From Erythrobacter sp. (GTDB taxonomy: Bacteria > Pseudomonadota > Alphaproteobacteria > Sphingomonadales > Sphingomonadaceae), in assembly GCA_002695185.1 (NCBI GenBank), contig NZOF01000089.1, positions 1-14,022 on the forward strand: 14,022 bases of DNA, written 5' to 3'. Shown here one piece after another: positions 1 through 6,935 of this stretch. The notes below the pieces were generated by a model that saw nothing but the letters and a program-made list of their open reading frames with translations, had not been told where the DNA came from and searched no databases. Position 1 is the first letter of the stretch; each line of letters opens with the position of its first letter. A program made the position numbers and the translations under genes.

Positions 1-98
1 CTGAACTTCCAGGCGACTGTGTAAGCTATCGAAATGAGGGGTCCCTTTTAGACGCCGATCACCCCGCTAACGGGGTCCTTTTTGCACGCCGATTCACA
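1..98 (+). mobile_element. Right end of an IS21-family-like insertion sequence (partial)
   Basis: The sequence shows two diverged copies of a roughly 25-base repeat, at 38-62 and 72-98, in direct orientation with a 34-base period. Each starts GGGGTCC, passes through a T-rich run and contains ACGCCGAT. The outer copy finishes in TTCACA at base 98. IS21-family elements characteristically have multiple terminal repeats and end in CA, and the reverse complement (TGTGAATCGGCGTGC...) is a familiar terminus of such elements; this is from memory, with no database check. A short open frame ending with a stop at 22-24 (LNFQATV) could be the tail of the element's last gene, istB, but is too short to prove. 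The rest of the element lies outside the window. The coding frame that begins right after base 98 matches a gene interrupted by insertion. Confidence 0.65.
38..98 (+). repeat. Pair of imperfect direct terminal repeats
   Basis: Copy one spans 38-62 and copy two spans 72-98. They share GGGGTCC, then a T-rich segment, then ACGCCGAT and CAC. Between and partly within them lies an inverted repeat, CCCCG (62-66) with CGGGG (71-75) around a four-base loop, followed by a T run at 79-83. Repeated end sequences of this kind are probable transposase binding sites in the IS21 family; that function is inferred from the family, not seen here. Confidence 0.7.
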
Positions 99-686
99 GC
101 TAATGCGCTGCGCGCCGCGCGGAAGGCCTTGCTGGAAGGGCGAACGGTTGCAGAGGCCGCCGCTGCCGCGAAGACCTTTGCCAGCTTCTCGGGTGAACCC
201 ATGCGGACCAATCTCGTCCGCATGCTCGACCTAATCGGTGTCGGACAATGGTTGGGCTTGGCATCAACGGCTTCGCTGTGGTCCGACAAAGGCGAACTCG
301 TGCATTTCACATCGGCGCTGCGGTATCCCGTGTTCGTCGATGGACAGAACTGGTCAGGGCAGCCCGATATGGTCAAGACGCTCGCGTTGCGAGGTTGGCT
401 CGAGGCCTATACGGGCCAAGAGCTCCGTGCGCTGTCCGATGCGGTGATTGTCCCTCTTGGTCCGAAGGTCGCTGCGGCGATGCAAGCTCTTGCGGCCGAG
501 GGTCTGGTAGATAATCGCCGGATATTGGATGGGCTACCCCATCCTAGCGGGGCCAATGCTGAGCGGATCGCGTTTTTCCTGGGCGACAAAGCAGCAGAAC
601 GCTGTTCAACAAAGACCAACACAGCCGCACTTTCGAGGGCAAGGGCGGGTCTTCAAGCTCGGGTTGCAGCTTTCAGCCGGTCCTGA
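99..686 (+). pseudogene. Uracil-DNA-glycosylase-fold protein, 5'-truncated fragment
   Basis: About 195 codons remain and the frame is open through the left edge, so nothing in the window marks a natural start. A TTG at 129 could initiate translation but has no convincing ribosome site. The C-terminal part carries VPLGPKVAAAM and then LPHPSGAN (roughly residues 135-155 when counted from the TTG), matching the helix and the HPS loop that closes the active site in the uracil-DNA glycosylase superfamily. The N-terminal water-activating motif of that fold is not visible, and it would lie upstream of the apparent IS21-type end at base 98. I infer that the insertion removed the first part of the gene and that the remnant is probably inactive. 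It is the only plus-strand gene and converges on the TPR gene that ends at 737. The codons before base 99 come from the insertion sequence. An in-frame fusion protein made from the element is possible but less likely. Confidence 0.6.
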
Positions 687-736
687 ACCCGCCGAGCAGG
701 ATTTGCTATGCCCAAACACCGAAGTCAGAACACGGG

Positions 737-2158
737 CTATTCCATCTGGCTTGAAAAGACCCGCACAGCACGCCAACCAATCTTGCCTGTTTTTTCCTGA
801 CGCCTGACGGCAAGGCAGCAAACGTCGTATGTCTGCCCCGTATCGAAACCTTTAGCCAAATCAGGTGGGACAAAGACGTCATCGCGGGAGGCGCGGATGA
901 AGGCAAAGGATTTACCTTCGTGGCGTTCTAAACGACCCGAGATCGTTTCGCAGAGCCCTGGCAATTCCGCCGCATCCGACAACCGCCAGTCCAACGGTGG
1001 GCCCTCGGGTTCTGCACGCCCCACTTCCACAATCGTCCCGGCAACGAGGTCGGCGATCTGGGGGAATCTGGCGTGCTTCAGGGCGAATCCGGCATTCATT
1101 CCCGTGGCGACATAGCTGAGCGCTTTGTCATTGTTCACGTGATCCACCACGCCCTGAACGTAAGTAAGACTCTTGCGATCCAAGTTGCGAAGAAGGGCCA
1201 TTGCGGCTGGTCCCGCATCGGACATATCCTGCATGCCGCCATCGGCATTAATGCGGGCATACCACTCGCTGCTCGCTAGTTGTTGCAGTTCTTGGGGGAT
1301 CTTGTACCCGGCCTGTTCGCGGTATTTCAGTGCAAGCGATGTCTGACGTGCAGACTCGGCATAGCGCTCTGCAAGCGCAAGTCTGTGGGCGAGATGGATG
1401 CGGATTTTCGCCACCTCTTGCTCTTCTCTTGCCAGCTGTGTGGCATAGGCAAAACATACCAGAGCGTCGTCGGGCTGTGACTTTTCGAGTATCTCGCCGA
1501 GTAAGGCCCAAGTCCAGGCTGCGCGTGACTGGCGCCGTAAAACCGGCGCCAAACGCTGGATCGCAAACTCATCCTCGCCGCGAGCGAGGTGAGCTTTGCT
1601 TTGGTAGTAATTTAACCATTGATCGTTGGGGTGTTCGGCTAGCGATTGCTCGAGAACGCCCAATCCCCAGTCAATCAACTCGGAAGACGATTGGCCATCG
1701 GCAAGACGGGCAACTGCTTCCCTGCAGATTGCTCTGCGGAAACGCTGTTCCAGACTGTCGATGGTCTTACCTTTGTCATTGATGAAAGGCTGCCGATCGT
1801 CATCGGAAAAGGCATCGATCCCGGCCCACCGGGCAAAACCAAGAAATTCCCGCCAGTCTTTCGAAACCTTGCCGGACAGACGCAACATCTGCGAAAAGGC
1901 AGTATCGCGTCTCAGCAGGTCTGCGAACCTGACAAATTCCCTCATGCAAGGTGTAAATTGGTTGTTCAGTTCAGAGGCAGACAATTGACCTGTCTCGTAC
2001 CGGCCCACAACATCCTTCATCTGGTCATAGAGAACCCAAGCATATGCACGCAGAAACCAGATGTCCGAAGCATTCGCTCCGAGGTTTTGCCTAGCCACAT
2101 CCAATGCCTCGGATGAACGCCCCTGCTTCCGTAGTTTGAATATGACATCGGATGTCAT
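737..2158 (-). CDS. TPR protein with C-terminal tandem S1/cold-shock-like OB domains
   Basis: A 473-residue soluble protein. Helical TPR-like repeats occupy about residues 3-50 and 160-285, with motifs such as AWTWALLGEILEKSQPDDAL. The C-terminal third is beta-rich and looks like two consecutive OB-type domains. The first spans about 330-395. The second, about 403-467, carries ISGRLERHEGKSFAFI followed by DDVFVPPDL, a spacing that recalls cold-shock nucleic-acid-binding domains. From memory, S1/CSD-like domains attached to TPRs were described in the predicted TOTE-type conflict systems; I could not verify membership. The ATG overlaps the helicase stop codon by four bases (ATGA), so the two are almost certainly translated together and may act as a complex. 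The likely role is a scaffold or RNA/DNA-sensing partner of the helicase. No catalytic motif is visible. Confidence 0.85.
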   Translation of the reverse strand: MTSDVIFKLRKQGRSSEALDVARQNLGANASDIWFLRAYAWVLYDQMKDVVGRYETGQLSASELNNQFTPCMREFVRFADLLRRDTAFSQMLRLSGKVSKDWREFLGFARWAGIDAFSDDDRQPFINDKGKTIDSLEQRFRRAICREAVARLADGQSSSELIDWGLGVLEQSLAEHPNDQWLNYYQSKAHLARGEDEFAIQRLAPVLRRQSRAAWTWALLGEILEKSQPDDALVCFAYATQLAREEQEVAKIRIHLAHRLALAERYAESARQTSLALKYREQAGYKIPQELQQLASSEWYARINADGGMQDMSDAGPAAMALLRNLDRKSLTYVQGVVDHVNNDKALSYVATGMNAGFALKHARFPQIADLVAGTIVEVGRAEPEGPPLDWRLSDAAELPGLCETISGRLERHEGKSFAFIRASRDDVFVPPDLAKGFDTGQTYDVCCLAVRRQEKTGKIGWRAVRVFSSQME

Positions 2159-4245
2159 TGATTACCAACCGTATCCGCTGACATAAGCCTCTTCACGTCT
2201 TCATAGAGTCCGTTGGTGCGTCCTGGGCCGCCCACCTCTTGCGCTGTCGTCCAGGTCGACTTTCTGTTGAACGAAAAGTCGATATCCCCGCGGCGTGAAG
2301 CATCAGCGACAGTTACGCGCAGGCGATATGGCGACAATTCAACTCCCGTACGTGCGATGGGTGACCCAGCCAATGCGCGGTCCATCAAGTCGAGGAACTC
2401 TTGAATGAATGCGTCGGGCCGGATGACGTCCTTCTGACCGGCAACCTCGCTGAGAATGGCGAGTGCGTCATCGGCGAGCAGGCGGTCAGACACAGATCCC
2501 GGCACTTCACTGGATCGACTGATCTTAAACTGCCCGTTGTAATGGTACTGCACAGAGGCACGCTTACCTTCGCGGGTCAGCGTGTAGCGCTCGCAATAGT
2601 CGAGATGCCGTAGTTGATCGATTGCGATACCTCGCGCATGCCACGCGGAACGGAGCTTCTGGTGAACTTCCATCAGCGGGGCGACCGAGGAAGAGAAGGA
2701 GAAGCGATCCCAGTCGGGATCGCCAGACGGGTCCGGACTGGCTCCTTCGGCGATTGCGCTTTCCTGATCTTTTCCCCGCCAGATCTGGTCATTATACGGC
2801 GCGAACTCCGGAGCATTTACGAGCACCAACCTTTCTGCTGCTCGGGTAATCGCCGTATAGGCCCATCGATAGAAATGCTCGTTGCGAGGATCGCCAAAGC
2901 CATTGAAGTCCACAACAACGGTTTTCCACTCACCACCCTGCGCCTTGTGGCAGGTCATGGCGTAGCCGTACTTCACCTGAAGCGCGTTAAAATACGCATC
3001 GTCGCGAATGGTCCGCTGAAATTCCTCGGAAGCTGGCCGAAGATGTGGATGCCGCATACGGAAGTCGACTAGTAACGCACGCTGTTCGAGCGCGGATAAT
3101 TGGCGACCGGGCGCGTCGAGAAGATTTTCTAGGACGAGCGTGTCGTGCTGGACGATGGTCCCGTCGGCCTCACGAAACGCCAGACTGACTTCACGGAACG
3201 AAAGTTCAACACGATGTCCTCCCCGCAGAGGCACAACAATTGTCTTCGGTTCAGCGCCAACTCTCATCACGCGCACGAGGTCGCCATTGCTGAATGGCGG
3301 TTTGTTCTTATTAACAAGCAACGTTTCGCCGATTTGGATCGGCATGTTTGCGCTGCCCCAGCGTCGCTCCCGGATAGTTCGATTATATTCAAGAGCTATT
3401 GAGTTCGAATGGGCGACGACCACGCTCGGACCGCGGGCGCGTTGGCTTTCCTCAACGAGATCCCCAGCTTCTCGGACATTGGCGTTTTGGATGTCGTCGC
3501 CTCGCGAGGTCAATGAGAACCTGTTGAATGTTTTGGCAACGATAGCGTCTCGAATTTCACTTGCACGCGCCAGAATGGCGCTTCCCTGTGCCTGCCTCAT
3601 CACTGTCCGCAGTTCGAACGAAGCGACTCGCAGCTCAAACTGGTGCGCGAGGTATTCGTCCGAGAGAGCAGGTGAAATGTTATCACCCACCGGAGGGAGC
3701 TGAGCTGGATCGCCTACGAACAACAACTTCGTCAAAGGTCGTTCGGTGCGCCCCGGTCGCTTCGCTCTCACGAACTGCACCAAATCGCTCAACAGCCTTC
3801 CAGAGCCGAACTGCATGAAGTCGCCCGACTGCTCCTTGTCTCCGAGCATGGAGGACTCGTCGATAACGAAAAGCGAGGCGGTTGGTTCGTCGGTCTTGAG
3901 AGGAAAGACCAAACGAACTCCGGGATCATTTTCCGCCTCGGCATTTTCGTTAATACTGACTTTTGGCGATCCGTAGATTTCCTTGTGAATGGTCGAACTA
4001 GCGCGGGAGCAATCACCAGAAATTTGGCCGATCTTGTTGCCGATAATGCGCGCCGCCCGGCCTGTGGGTGCCATTAGCGCGCAGGACAAATTCATCTTGT
4101 CCAGCGTGTCCATCAGGCTCGCTATGAGCGTTGTTTTGCCGGTTCCGGCACTTCCACGGAGAATAAAAGCATCGAGATCGTCGTTGCGTAGAAAGGACTC
4201 GATAGCTTCAAGCGCCGAGGCCTGTTCCTCATTTAACTCAATCAC
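2155..4245 (-). CDS. RecD/Pif1-like SF1 DNA helicase with long C-terminal extension
   Basis: An ATP-driven helicase of superfamily 1B. Counting from the GTG start, motif I GSAGTGKTT is at 31-39, motif Ia APTGRAA at 59-65, the TIH element at 84-92, Walker B LFVIDESSM at 125-133, motif III FVGDPAQLPPVG at 176-187, motif IV ELRTVMRQAQGS at 211-222, an SH3-like NGDLVRV segment at 320-326, motif V TCHKAQGGEW near 431-440 and motif VI WAYTAITRA near 461-469. All key residues are present. About 210 residues after motif VI match no domain I recognise. I chose the GTG at 4245 because AGGGGG sits five bases upstream. An ATG at 4269 would add eight residues but has no ribosome site. The exonuclease gene lies 131 bases upstream and the TPR-OB gene overlaps downstream. 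The C-terminal extension may bind the TPR-OB partner or a nucleic acid. Confidence 0.93.
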   Translation of the reverse strand: MIELNEEQASALEAIESFLRNDDLDAFILRGSAGTGKTTLIASLMDTLDKMNLSCALMAPTGRAARIIGNKIGQISGDCSRASSTIHKEIYGSPKVSINENAEAENDPGVRLVFPLKTDEPTASLFVIDESSMLGDKEQSGDFMQFGSGRLLSDLVQFVRAKRPGRTERPLTKLLFVGDPAQLPPVGDNISPALSDEYLAHQFELRVASFELRTVMRQAQGSAILARASEIRDAIVAKTFNRFSLTSRGDDIQNANVREAGDLVEESQRARGPSVVVAHSNSIALEYNRTIRERRWGSANMPIQIGETLLVNKNKPPFSNGDLVRVMRVGAEPKTIVVPLRGGHRVELSFREVSLAFREADGTIVQHDTLVLENLLDAPGRQLSALEQRALLVDFRMRHPHLRPASEEFQRTIRDDAYFNALQVKYGYAMTCHKAQGGEWKTVVVDFNGFGDPRNEHFYRWAYTAITRAAERLVLVNAPEFAPYNDQIWRGKDQESAIAEGASPDPSGDPDWDRFSFSSSVAPLMEVHQKLRSAWHARGIAIDQLRHLDYCERYTLTREGKRASVQYHYNGQFKISRSSEVPGSVSDRLLADDALAILSEVAGQKDVIRPDAFIQEFLDLMDRALAGSPIARTGVELSPYRLRVTVADASRRGDIDFSFNRKSTWTTAQEVGGPGRTNGLYEDVKRLMSADTVGNQ

Positions 4246-4250
4246 AAAAT

Positions 4251-4256
4251 CCCCCT
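4251..4256 (-). promoter_or_regulatory. Ribosome binding site that favours the GTG start of the helicase
   Basis: On the minus strand AGGGGG stands five bases before the GTG at 4245-4243. No comparable purine stretch precedes the ATG at 4269, so this site is the main reason for the shorter start. Confidence 0.5.
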
Positions 4257-4376
4257 GCCGGCCGAGCATCGCAAAGCCGGAGTTGCCGCACTGGCTGCCT
4301 TATGCAGGTTCGGTCAAAAAGTGCTGAATTGAAAGCGCAAAAGCCACGGACAGTGCTAGGCCATGCGGCAACCTCT

Positions 4377-5315
4377 TTAATCGCATGGGGTGATGCGTCG
4401 CGAATAGCGGTTCTGCGCCGTGATTTTTGCGGTTCTGATAGCCTTGTCGGATTTGTAAACTTCGGATCGCAGAAACGACTTTTCACCCTCCAGTTCGGCC
4501 TCTCCAATATCCTTCCACCAGGCCCGCGGTAGCCCGTTTGCCTCGCCATTCCAGCGATACCCGCGCTCTTTAAGCACATCCTTCGTTTCGAATGGGGCAT
4601 CCTCTGCCCAGCAGCGAAAGGAAGTGCGTCGAGCCGAAGCAAGGAGTTGCGAAAGTGCCCCCTGGCCGCTGATCGGCAATTTCCGGGAGAGAAGCTCGAT
4701 TGCCGCACGACAGTCGCTCTCGGCACGATGACGGTCGTAAAAAAATCCACTGCTGAGCGCCAAAAACGCAAGCTTGCTGCTTTCGTAGCCTTCGTCGTTC
4801 CAACCAATTTCGCTCATCGAACAAGCCCAAGGATTCTGCTGCATCATTGGGCAAAATCGCTCGATGAAAGGTCGATCGAAGGCTGCATTGTGGGCGATAA
4901 TGAGGTTTCGCCCCGCAAATTCGGCGACGGCATTCGGATCGATCACTTGTCCGGCCACCATGTCGTCGGTGATACCAGTTATCTTTGTGACCTCGGCCGG
5001 AATGGTGGAGCTCGGCTGCCGCAGGCCAGTGAAGGCCTCCCCAACACAGACGACTTCGTCTTTCTCGGAATAGTAGAACGGAACCATTGCGAGCTCGATG
5101 ATCTCGTCATGTTCTGAATTGAGACCAGTAGTTTCTACATCAAGTAAAATTGCTCGGCGCGCATTTTTCGGCTCAAGTCCGAAGTATATTTTCGGATTTA
5201 GGCGGCGCAAAACCTTAAAGTCTCCGCTTGATTCAAGCGTGGATATCATTTCCTCTTGATGCAATTTCTTTCTCAATTTTATCAATGATGATCCCGAGAA
5301 CATCGATGGATTCAA
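4377..5315 (-). CDS. DnaQ-like DEDDh 3'-5' exonuclease with C-terminal extension
   Basis: Counting from the TTG at 5315, exonuclease motif I is LLDVETTGL (D59, E61), motif II is AHNAAFDRPF (D147) and motif III is HRAESD (H196, D201). The DEDDh catalytic set is therefore complete, and GITDDM near 114-119 is the usual family element. This predicts metal-dependent 3'-5' degradation of DNA or RNA. The C-terminal 80 residues (about 225-305, with RCWAEDAPF, KERGYRWN and RAWWKDI) form a separate domain that I recall from other stand-alone epsilon-like exonucleases and whose role I do not know. It is much smaller than a replicative polymerase and lacks polymerase-binding context, so accessory processing is likelier than proofreading. 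The start is uncertain: TTG 5315 overlaps the stop of an 8-codon reading frame with a good ribosome site, and ATG 5303 is the alternative. The 5' part is AT-rich compared with the window. Confidence 0.9.
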   Translation of the reverse strand: MNPSMFSGSSLIKLRKKLHQEEMISTLESSGDFKVLRRLNPKIYFGLEPKNARRAILLDVETTGLNSEHDEIIELAMVPFYYSEKDEVVCVGEAFTGLRQPSSTIPAEVTKITGITDDMVAGQVIDPNAVAEFAGRNLIIAHNAAFDRPFIERFCPMMQQNPWACSMSEIGWNDEGYESSKLAFLALSSGFFYDRHRAESDCRAAIELLSRKLPISGQGALSQLLASARRTSFRCWAEDAPFETKDVLKERGYRWNGEANGLPRAWWKDIGEAELEGEKSFLRSEVYKSDKAIRTAKITAQNRYSRRITPCD

Positions 5316-5338
5316 TCCATAGTGTGCACCATCCGCAT
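5312..5338 (-). promoter_or_regulatory. Possible 8-codon leader ORF coupled to the exonuclease start
   Basis: On the minus strand, GGGGAGAGG (5346-5354) lies seven bases before an ATG at 5338, a textbook ribosome site. The frame encodes MRMVHTMD and stops at TGA 5314-5312, which overlaps the TTG (5315-5313) of the exonuclease as TTGA. The exonuclease start has no ribosome site of its own, so coupled re-initiation is plausible. The exonuclease frame is itself open upstream to about 5405 with no ATG, GTG or TTG, so a small indel that moved the true start out of frame is an alternative. Confidence 0.35.
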
Positions 5339-5394
5339 ACTCGAGCCTCTCCCCGATTAAGTTTAATAAGAAAGCTGAGTTTGGAGGCGACTGC

Positions 5395-6309
5395 CTATTC
5401 GACCATTAGCCTCCTCCTTGGGTCAGTCTCTTCTGCATTTTTTTGGAGCCAAGCTAAGGTGCGCTGGCAGTCCTCGTTCGAAATGAGCGGGTCGCGAGAC
5501 AACCGAAAGCCCTCCATGCGGGCGTGCTGTCGGTCGGATAGCATCGAATTATCGAGATACGTCCGGACTGAAAAAACAGGCATCGGGCTCGAAAAAAACG
5601 ATTGTTGCGTCGCGTTAATTCGAAGGGTGCGAAGGATCAGTGCGCCGTCACGGTATGGAACAATAAGATCATAGGTCATTCCATCCTTTAGCTTCGTTAG
5701 GCTGTGATTCAATCCCGATGAAAGGAAATCTCTTAAAGATCTTGCTTGTTGCAATATTTCAAGAACATCATTTTCAATTAATTCTGGATTTGAAGCGCCT
5801 CTTTCCAGCAATCTTGAAATAGCATGATGAGATATATTAGCCGAAATGTTTATTTTCGCGCTGAAATCTCCACCTTTCGAAAGCATTAAGAGATCAGATA
5901 TAATCACTGACCGTTCGGAAAAAACCTTTTCCTCATCTGCGTGCATATCGAAGACATCGGTCTCCCTAACCGAAGCCAATCGCACGGCGAAGACTGCCTT
6001 CATCACCTTGTCCCACTGGGCCAAGTGGACGACATCGAAAGCAGGGCTGACATGCTTGGAGACCCGTTTCACGACCCGGCCAGGCTTCTTCGAGTACGCT
6101 GACTCCTGAAAAGCCAAAACCGCCGCTTCTCGACGCGGCGAGCTCAACCAATTCGTAATGTCAGACAGGCGGGGCCGACTTTGAACAAAGTTCGTAGCAT
6201 GGCCGTCAGCCAACCTCTTGTACAAGCCCAGCACTCCATGCCTTGTAGAAGTTCGTATATTCAACCCGAGTCCAGGCGAAGGTCGAGAGGCAAAACACGG
6301 TTTCGCCAT
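5395..6309 (-). CDS. Protein of unknown function, AT-rich, upstream of the exonuclease
   Basis: I do not recognise this 304-residue protein. It has no signal peptide or membrane segment. Two parts look structured. The first is a helical element around 155-195 with ISHHAISRLLERG, whose HAxxRxxERG pattern resembles motifs in some small nuclease or toxin-like folds. The second is a beta-rich stretch around 210-255 with DLIVPYRDGALILRTL and FSVRTYLDNSMLSDRQ. These resemblances are weak and do not fix a function. The gene starts 18 bases after the exported-protein gene before it, with only a modest AGG ribosome site, and ends 79 bases before the exonuclease TTG. Part of it is strikingly AT-rich (about 36% GC over 5701-5880 by hand count), which suggests separate acquisition from its GC-rich neighbours. 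Position suggests it works with the exonuclease and helicase, perhaps as specificity factor or effector, but that is conjecture. Confidence 0.8.
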   Translation of the reverse strand: MAKPCFASRPSPGLGLNIRTSTRHGVLGLYKRLADGHATNFVQSRPRLSDITNWLSSPRREAAVLAFQESAYSKKPGRVVKRVSKHVSPAFDVVHLAQWDKVMKAVFAVRLASVRETDVFDMHADEEKVFSERSVIISDLLMLSKGGDFSAKINISANISHHAISRLLERGASNPELIENDVLEILQQARSLRDFLSSGLNHSLTKLKDGMTYDLIVPYRDGALILRTLRINATQQSFFSSPMPVFSVRTYLDNSMLSDRQHARMEGFRLSRDPLISNEDCQRTLAWLQKNAEETDPRRRLMVE

Positions 6310-6327
6310 TCCAGCCTGCGATAGCCC

Positions 6328-6930
6328 TCAGCGTAGTCTGGCCGAACTTACCAACGCCCGAAAATCCGAAATGCTACGGTCAAAATAATGAAGGCGCGGT
6401 GCGTCAAAAGTGATCATGTACAGCTTGCCATCGATGATCGAGGCCCGAGCCTCGCCTCTCCGCGTCAGCAGGTCGGCATCCACATATTCATAGGTGAAGG
6501 ACACGCCGTCCTGGTCCAGGAACTTTGCGGGCTCCGTGGTCAGCAGTCTGAAAGCGCCGATCTGCTTGTGAGTGCGGTAGGTCCCTTCCAATAACTCTGG
6601 GATCTCGATGAGCAGAGTCGACCTCGTAAACTTGGGCAACGGATCGCGCTTCTTGTCGCGCTCTTTCACCAGAGGCTTGCCAGCTTCGATCCCACCGAAG
6701 AATGTAACGTCGTTGAGCTGCTCCCCGTCCAGTGTCCAGGTTTCGGTATTCTTGCCTGCCTTGGCGTCCAAGCGATTCCAGTCTCTGGCGGGTGTTACCG
6801 TGACCCCCGAGTCGGCGACCGCAACCGCCTCACCGCTAACGCGCAGTTTGTGAGCGGCAGCCGGAGAGGCAAGGAGAAGGATGGCTGCAGTGGAAATCAC
6901 CGCCGCTCGAATGTTGCCCGTCTTCTTCAC
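6328..6930 (-). CDS. Secreted protein of unknown function
   Basis: A 200-residue protein with a clear signal peptide: KK near the start, the hydrophobic stretch AAVISTAAILLLAS, and a cleavage site after PAAA at about residue 26. The mature part is mixed alpha/beta with no cysteine, lipobox or membrane anchor, so it should be a soluble periplasmic or secreted protein. I see no catalytic motif and do not assign a family. The GTG start at 6930 is supported by GGGGGAG at 6939-6945, eight bases upstream, and that site overlaps the last codons of the M48 protease gene, whose stop is only five bases before this start. This points to co-transcription and linked translation with the protease, and the protein may be its substrate, inhibitor or partner. 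Confidence 0.85.
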   Translation of the reverse strand: MKKTGNIRAAVISTAAILLLASPAAAHKLRVSGEAVAVADSGVTVTPARDWNRLDAKAGKNTETWTLDGEQLNDVTFFGGIEAGKPLVKERDKKRDPLPKFTRSTLLIEIPELLEGTYRTHKQIGAFRLLTTEPAKFLDQDGVSFTYEYVDADLLTRRGEARASIIDGKLYMITFDAPRLHYFDRSISDFRALVSSARLR

Positions 6931-6935
6931 TGAAA

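Noticed and set aside
62..83. Stem CCCCG/CGGGG with four-base loop followed by a T run, like an intrinsic terminator
   Set aside because: The stem is only five pairs and lies within the pair of terminal repeats, so it is better explained as part of the insertion-sequence end, though it could still stop transcription out of the element.
3140..3703. Plus-strand open frame of 187 codons inside the RecD-like helicase
   Set aside because: Antisense shadow of a conserved helicase frame; serine/arginine-rich low-complexity translation.
4238..4807. Minus-strand frame of 189 codons overlapping the exonuclease 3' end and the helicase start
   Set aside because: It is out of frame with a motif-complete exonuclease, composition is arginine- and serine-rich without a fold signature, and no ribosome site precedes it.
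4377..5315. Exonuclease as the replicative polymerase III epsilon subunit
   Set aside because: The catalytic motifs fit, but the N- and C-terminal extensions and the helicase/TPR neighbourhood do not match the usual dnaQ setting, so no gene symbol is given.
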